Position numbers and translations under genes: made by a program | Notes under the pieces: model-generated | What the model saw: the letters and a program-made list of their open reading frames with translations, nothing else | What the model was told of the DNA's origin: nothing | Database searches by the model: none | NCBI GenBank assembly: GCA_033239125.1 | Contig: BSWB01000001.1 | Coordinates: 165,377,481-165,441,480, forward strand | Length of the DNA stretch: 64,000 nt | Source of the DNA: Fagopyrum homotropicum | Lineage: Eukaryota > Streptophyta > Magnoliopsida > Caryophyllales > Polygonaceae | Reading direction: 5' to 3' | Part shown: positions 60,380-64,000 of the stretch, one piece after another | Position numbering within the stretch: the stretch's first letter is position 1 | Layout of the letters: each line of letters opens with the position of its first letter

Positions 60380-60473
60380 TAGTGTTATCGACGAGATTGT
60401 TACCACCGAAAGCTCTTCAAAGACGGGATCACACTTGAAGGAAAAGAAAATCATGTTGAAGCCGAAAATTTGA
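60380..60473 (+). pseudogene. Exon-like fragment of unknown gene, possibly transposon-captured
   Basis: After an acceptor-like TTTTTGTAG the plus strand reads VIDEIVTTESSSKTGSHLKE and then KKIMLKPKI before TGA at 60471. The composition is protein-like, with a charged Ser-rich tail. It may be the last exon of a gene captured by a Helitron. I do not recognise the family. Its first 22 bases also occur at 57970-57991, so at least part is duplicated within the element. Confidence 0.3.
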
Positions 60474-61263
60474 AGATTTGGGCTCATGTATGATTATCCG
60501 AATATTAGAAGATTTGAGCTCATATTTTTTAACGATTGGTTCATGTATTTTGTATTTAATTTTTTGTTGTATATATTAGTTTATGAATACTGATGAAAAT
60601 ATAAAATGAAAATACTTTATTTTCTTACTATGTATGAATTCAAAAAGATTTTAAATTGATAATTTTATAAAACAATGCATAATAAAAGCTAATTTTTTAA
60701 GATATTAAACATATTACATTTTTAGTTATTATATTATTAATTAAATATAATGTATTATATAAACAAATATTTTAAAAACACCCGTGCAATGTACCCGTAC
60801 ATTTTTAGATTTATTTTTACGGTCTTATTATGTTTTGTTTTTTTTTATATTTCTCAAATGAAATTTATGTTTGTTAGAACAATTAGATAGTCAATTTTTT
60901 TTAATTAATTTAAAAATACGATTAGAAAATTTAGATTGTTCAAATCAACTAAATACTTATAAATTTAACAACTTTATATTATCTAATACGATAGTTTTTT
61001 AAAAATAAATGTAAAATTTGGATTTACCCAATTTGATTTTTTAAAAATTTAAAAACTTGAAGATAAGATACGATAACTCCCTGAGTTCAACAATCAAAAT
61101 CTTTCCATTATAAATAATTAGATAATTTCTTTATTTGTGATTTTTTTTATCTAAATTCGATCTTCTAATACTAAGATACGGATAATTTCAAGATTCGAAC
61201 TATTCAGTTAATATTTTACAAAGATATGAGGGAGAGAGTAACAAAATTAGTTAGAACATGCGT

Positions 61264-61407
61264 ATATAAATATAGATGAACTTGCAAGTTTACCATCATT
61301 CACGTCTACTTCTTCTATTTGCATTTTCAAAGTTGATATAAATATAGATGAATGTGCAAGTTTACTATCATTCACGTCTACTTCTTCTATTTGCATTTTC
61401 AAAGTTG
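61264..61407 (-). repeat. 72-bp tandem duplication, 24 codons on the minus strand
   Basis: Unit 61264-61335 is repeated at 61336-61407 with few changes. Read on the minus strand, each copy encodes STLKMQIEEVDVND plus ten more residues, inside an open frame from 61471 to 61247. The unit length is divisible by three, so a frame would survive. No family is recognised. Confidence 0.8.
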
Positions 61408-61734
61408 AATATATATGATGGATTTGAGTTTTTTTTTTGAGTAATGATGGATTTGAGTATTTGTTCTTCATTCAATTGCTCATTTTATATGTAAATATAG
61501 ATCGATTTGCAGGAATTGGTTGTTATTGATGAGTCATCAACTCAAATTGAAAAGCATCATCTAAATTCACAAACTCCTAGGATGATGATTAGGGTTAGAG
61601 CTTCAATCAGGTGACGGCGAGATGAAAAAACGAAACAACCGAGGATGATGATGACGTCAAGCTTTGACGGATACAATTGATATACGAGATGCAAATGATG
61701 GGCTGGTAAAAAGAAGCTACATCACAACCAGAAG
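61408..61734. other. Spacer beside PPR remnant
   Basis: AT-rich to about 61550, then GATGATGATTAGGG and GATGATGATGACGTCAAG, where the minus strand continues the open frame of the PPR remnant as Ser-rich sequence without clear homology. Confidence 0.35.
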
Positions 61735-61962
61735 TATCTAGAAACTTGGTGAACAATATCCAGAGCCAAACCCATCTGGTTTTTCCGACCAAGAGTAACA
61801 AGGAAAAGTTATACATGTGGGGGCTCAAGCTTGCACCTAGCTTCTCCATTCGATCCAGAAGCTCGATCAAGAGAAGAATTGTACGGGCTTGACCGAACAA
61901 AACCGTCCAGGAGAAGTTTAAAGGTATTCGAGTCAACAATAGCCCTATTTGTCAGTATAAGT
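61735..61962 (-). pseudogene. Pentatricopeptide-repeat (PPR) gene remnant
   Basis: On the minus strand one frame reads ILTNRAIVDSNTFKLLLDGF (from about 61960), and after a frame change another reads LIELLDRMEKLGASLSPHMY, followed by a third shift near a GLALDI-like stretch. The DSNTFKLLLDGFVR and ELLDRMEKLGA wording and the helix-turn-helix spacing are those of PPR repeats. At least two frame disruptions, no start and no upstream repeats show a decayed fragment. PPR proteins bind organelle RNA, but this copy cannot be functional. Confidence 0.5.
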
Positions 61963-62502
61963 CTTATTCGTTGGCCACCACACACATATATATATTCAAT
62001 GTATTTGCAGTACTAATATGAGACCAACGATGGTAATCTTTTTTCTTTATGAGAAAATGTGATTCCTATTTCAATAGACGTTATCAACATAACTTTTTTT
62101 TTTTTCATTCTACGAAATTCCTAAGTTTTATTTTTGAATTTGATTCATGTTTTTGTGTTATTTTTCGGTGTATTTGCTCGGTTAGTTCACATTTGCCTAC
62201 TTCTCTTCTCTTCTTTGTTGTGTTTTATTTAATTGTACTCTTATTAAAGAGGTTGAGCAATGATTTAGATAGTTTTGCCCAATAATATAGACTCACGCTA
62301 CAACAAAAATGTGCACGAGTATAATGGTAGATTTGGTGGGTTCAAGATAATAGATTAATTTATTTAAGTATTATTAATTATGTGAGTGGAATTTGTATAG
62401 ATTCATTAACATGATTGGACAATCAATGTTAACCATATGACATAATACGAATTAATTAAGAAGTTAATTTGATGTATACATTTTTTCTATTTAATATATT
62501 TC

Positions 62503-62509
<7 letters not shown>
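61963..62509. other. Intergenic, no gene seen
   Basis: AT-rich with a T-rich stretch at 62090-62105. The 78-aa open frame here is hydrophobic and Phe-rich from base composition. Nothing is recognised. Confidence 0.4.

Positions 62510-62568
<59 letters not shown>
62510..62568. repeat. AT microsatellite
   Basis: Nearly 60 bases of uninterrupted AT dinucleotides. Confidence 0.95.
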
Positions 62569-62571
<3 letters not shown>

Positions 62572-62939
62572 GTGAAATGGTTAAATTAAAATTAAACATG
62601 TATCTAAGTATCTTACAAAAATAATATAAATTTTATTTTGCATTTATTCAAAAAAAAAAAGAAAGAAAAACTTGAACCACAATGGCAACTTAGTAGTATC
62701 ATAAATTCAACTAGCTTATTTTTTATCATTATTTTCTTATAATACTAAAATAATTAATATTATTTTTATTATCATCAAAATATTTAATAGTATTTACTAA
62801 TATTAAAACATATTTTTTTGATTATCATTAAAATGATTAATAGTGTCTTTTTGATATATTTCAAAATATAAATACTATTAAAATGTTTAATAGTATTTTT
62901 GTATGATTATTTACGTATTTATTTCATTTAGAATTAAAC

Positions 62940-63310
62940 ACTAAGATATAAACTGATTTCAAATCCTTGATAAATCCATCACTAACAAAATCATTTGAAA
63001 AGTGATTTTTAAATATTTAAATAAATTGAAAATTGATTTTTAAATTCTTTAAAAAATATTAAAATAAATATTTTTATAAAAATAGCTTTTAAATTTTTAC
63101 GAATTTCTTTTACCAACAAACATATCTTAACAAATCAATTCAAAATATAATTAATTAGAAGAGATAAATACTAAAATGAGAATTAAAAATCATAATATTG
63201 ATTATAATTTCATTTTTTAATTTTTTATTTTACAAAAATATGTATATAAATTTCTAAGTATTAAATATTTATTAAAAATGAACCCGCACAAAGTGCGGGT
63301 AATACACTAG
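62940..63310 (+). mobile_element. Helitron 3' terminal region
   Basis: The end has both diagnostic parts: an 8-bp perfect hairpin ACCCGCAC-AAA-GTGCGGGT (63282-63300), then ten bases later CTAG followed by T (63307-63311), fitting the CTRR|T rule. Upstream AT-rich sequence matches 57640-57935, tying it to the 5' Helitron-like segment. No RepHel ORF is present, so any element is non-autonomous. Confidence 0.7.
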
Positions 63311-63341
63311 TTATTAATGTAAACGGATTTGCTGTATATTC

Positions 63342-63785
63342 TTTTGATGATACACAATATTAATACACAATTTCAATTACACACTAGTGATACATAAGTT
63401 CAACTACATAATGTTAATAAAATGAAAGACTTGTGTAACAAAAAACCTTGTGTACGAAATACTCGAGCATACACAATTTCAAATACACAATATTTATACA
63501 TAATTTCAAATACACAATATTAATAAATAAAAGACTTGTGTAACCAAAAACCTTGTGTACGAAATACTCGAGCGATATAAAATGACTCGAGTATACATAA
63601 TGTACCTATATATTATTCAGGAAAGAAATTCAGTGAAAGGTATTTCGTACACAAGGTTTTGGTTACACAAGTCTTTTATTTATTAATATTGTGTATTTGA
63701 AATTATGTATAAATATTGTGTATTTGAAATTATGTATAAATATTGTGTAATTGAAATTGTGTATTAATATTGTGTATCATCAAAA
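63342..63785. mobile_element. Fold-back element with long inverted arms
   Basis: The left end TTTTGATGATACACAATATT (63342) is the exact reverse complement of the right end (finishing CATCAAAA at 63785). The arms continue with AATTTCAATTACAC, AAGACTTGTGTAACC and CCTTGTGTACGAAATA, meeting at a centre near 63605. Inside the arms short units (TACACAATATT, ACATAATTTCAAA) repeat in tandem, and CTTGTGTACGAAATACTCGA occurs twice on the left. It starts only 31 bases after the Helitron CTAG. No ORF or clear target duplication is visible. Confidence 0.75.
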
Positions 63786-63796
63786 TAATACACAAA

Positions 63797-63910
63797 GTTT
63801 AATTAGTCCAATTGGTATAAGGGTGGGAGGGAGGGGCAGCTCGTCTAGAGTTCGAATTAATAGGAGAAATAAGAATATTTAGTTGCCCGATATAACAAAT
63901 TATAAATTTT
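63797..63910 (+). mobile_element. Possible tRNA-derived SINE head
   Basis: An A-box-like TAGTCCAATTGG (63804-63815) fits TRGYNNARNNGG. A weaker B-box GAGTTCGAATT starts 44 bases later (63848), the spacing of a tRNA. The acceptor arms do not pair, so it is not a working tRNA. The body up to about 63910 (GTTGCCCGATATAACAAAT) would be the SINE tail. It is unconfirmed. Confidence 0.4.
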
Positions 63911-64000
63911 AATTGATTATTAATAGGAGAGAGAAGAATCTTCAAATCTTTCCTCTTTTAATGATTATCTCACTCATTTATCTTTATTTTTTATTGTTAA

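Larger units (their letters stand above)
57937..61263. other. Low-complexity AT-rich region with exon-like fragments
   Basis: It begins with the second Helitron-like start (57937). Two short exon-like stretches are visible: about 58870-58975, ending at a donor-like TTC|GTAAGT, and 60380-60473 (separate entry). A 34-bp tandem duplication lies at 59316-59383. A decayed hairpin CCCGTGCAATGTACCCGTAC at 60781-60800 resembles a Helitron 3' end. No intact gene was identified. Confidence 0.4.

Noticed and set aside
57603..63310. Complete autonomous Helitron
   Set aside because: No Rep motif or helicase sequence is present, so only non-autonomous ends and possible cargo are claimed.

Overview
The window is nuclear DNA of a flowering plant, almost certainly a eudicot. 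It holds intron-rich genes with plant-specific products, long AT-rich intergenic stretches, and many small non-autonomous transposons. Sequence alone does not place it below that level.

Layout, left to right. (1) 19-497 +: last exon of a receptor-like cytoplasmic kinase (RLCK-VII/PBL type), cut by the window edge. (2) 5423-7426 -: complete 40S ribosomal protein eS4 gene, five coding exons, with a typical ribosomal-protein promoter. (3) 11287-14003 +: two-exon membrane-anchored GT4 glycosyltransferase whose intron is enlarged by a MITE and a tandem duplication. (4) 14347-15035: wreck of a LINE. (5) 15797-20623 +: ten-exon SH3-domain protein of the SH3P1 type. (6) 23446-29600 +: thirteen-exon FEI-type leucine-rich-repeat receptor kinase with a candidate uORF. 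(7) 31665-38242 -: twenty-exon RecQ helicase of the RECQL2 type, with one apparent GC-AG intron. (8) 40436-43798 -: seven-exon Golgi methyltransferase-like protein of the PMT20 type. (9) 45.2-64 kb: no intact gene, only repeats, transposon relics, a dead reverse-transcriptase ORF, Helitron ends and a pentatricopeptide-repeat remnant.

All five internal genes assemble, exon by exon, into uninterrupted reading frames (eS4 264 aa, GT4 495 aa, SH3P1-like 352 aa, FEI-like 593 aa, RECQL2-like 709 aa, PMT20-like 605 aa counting six with eS4) close to the lengths of their Arabidopsis relatives. The genes do not form a pathway: they are separate housekeeping, trafficking, cell-wall and DNA-repair functions. 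From memory, the Arabidopsis relatives of SH3P1, FEI1, RECQL2 and PMT20 all lie in At1g313xx-At1g318xx, so 15.8-43.8 kb looks like a conserved microsyntenic block.

No wholly new biological system was found. The most interesting unexplained content is the repeat fraction: MITE-like elements flanked on both sides by TA repeats (Micron-like behaviour), a small hAT-like family rich in CGGTCCGG with 8-bp target duplications, several fold-back elements, a 43-bp minisatellite and a perfect 27-bp intronic hairpin.
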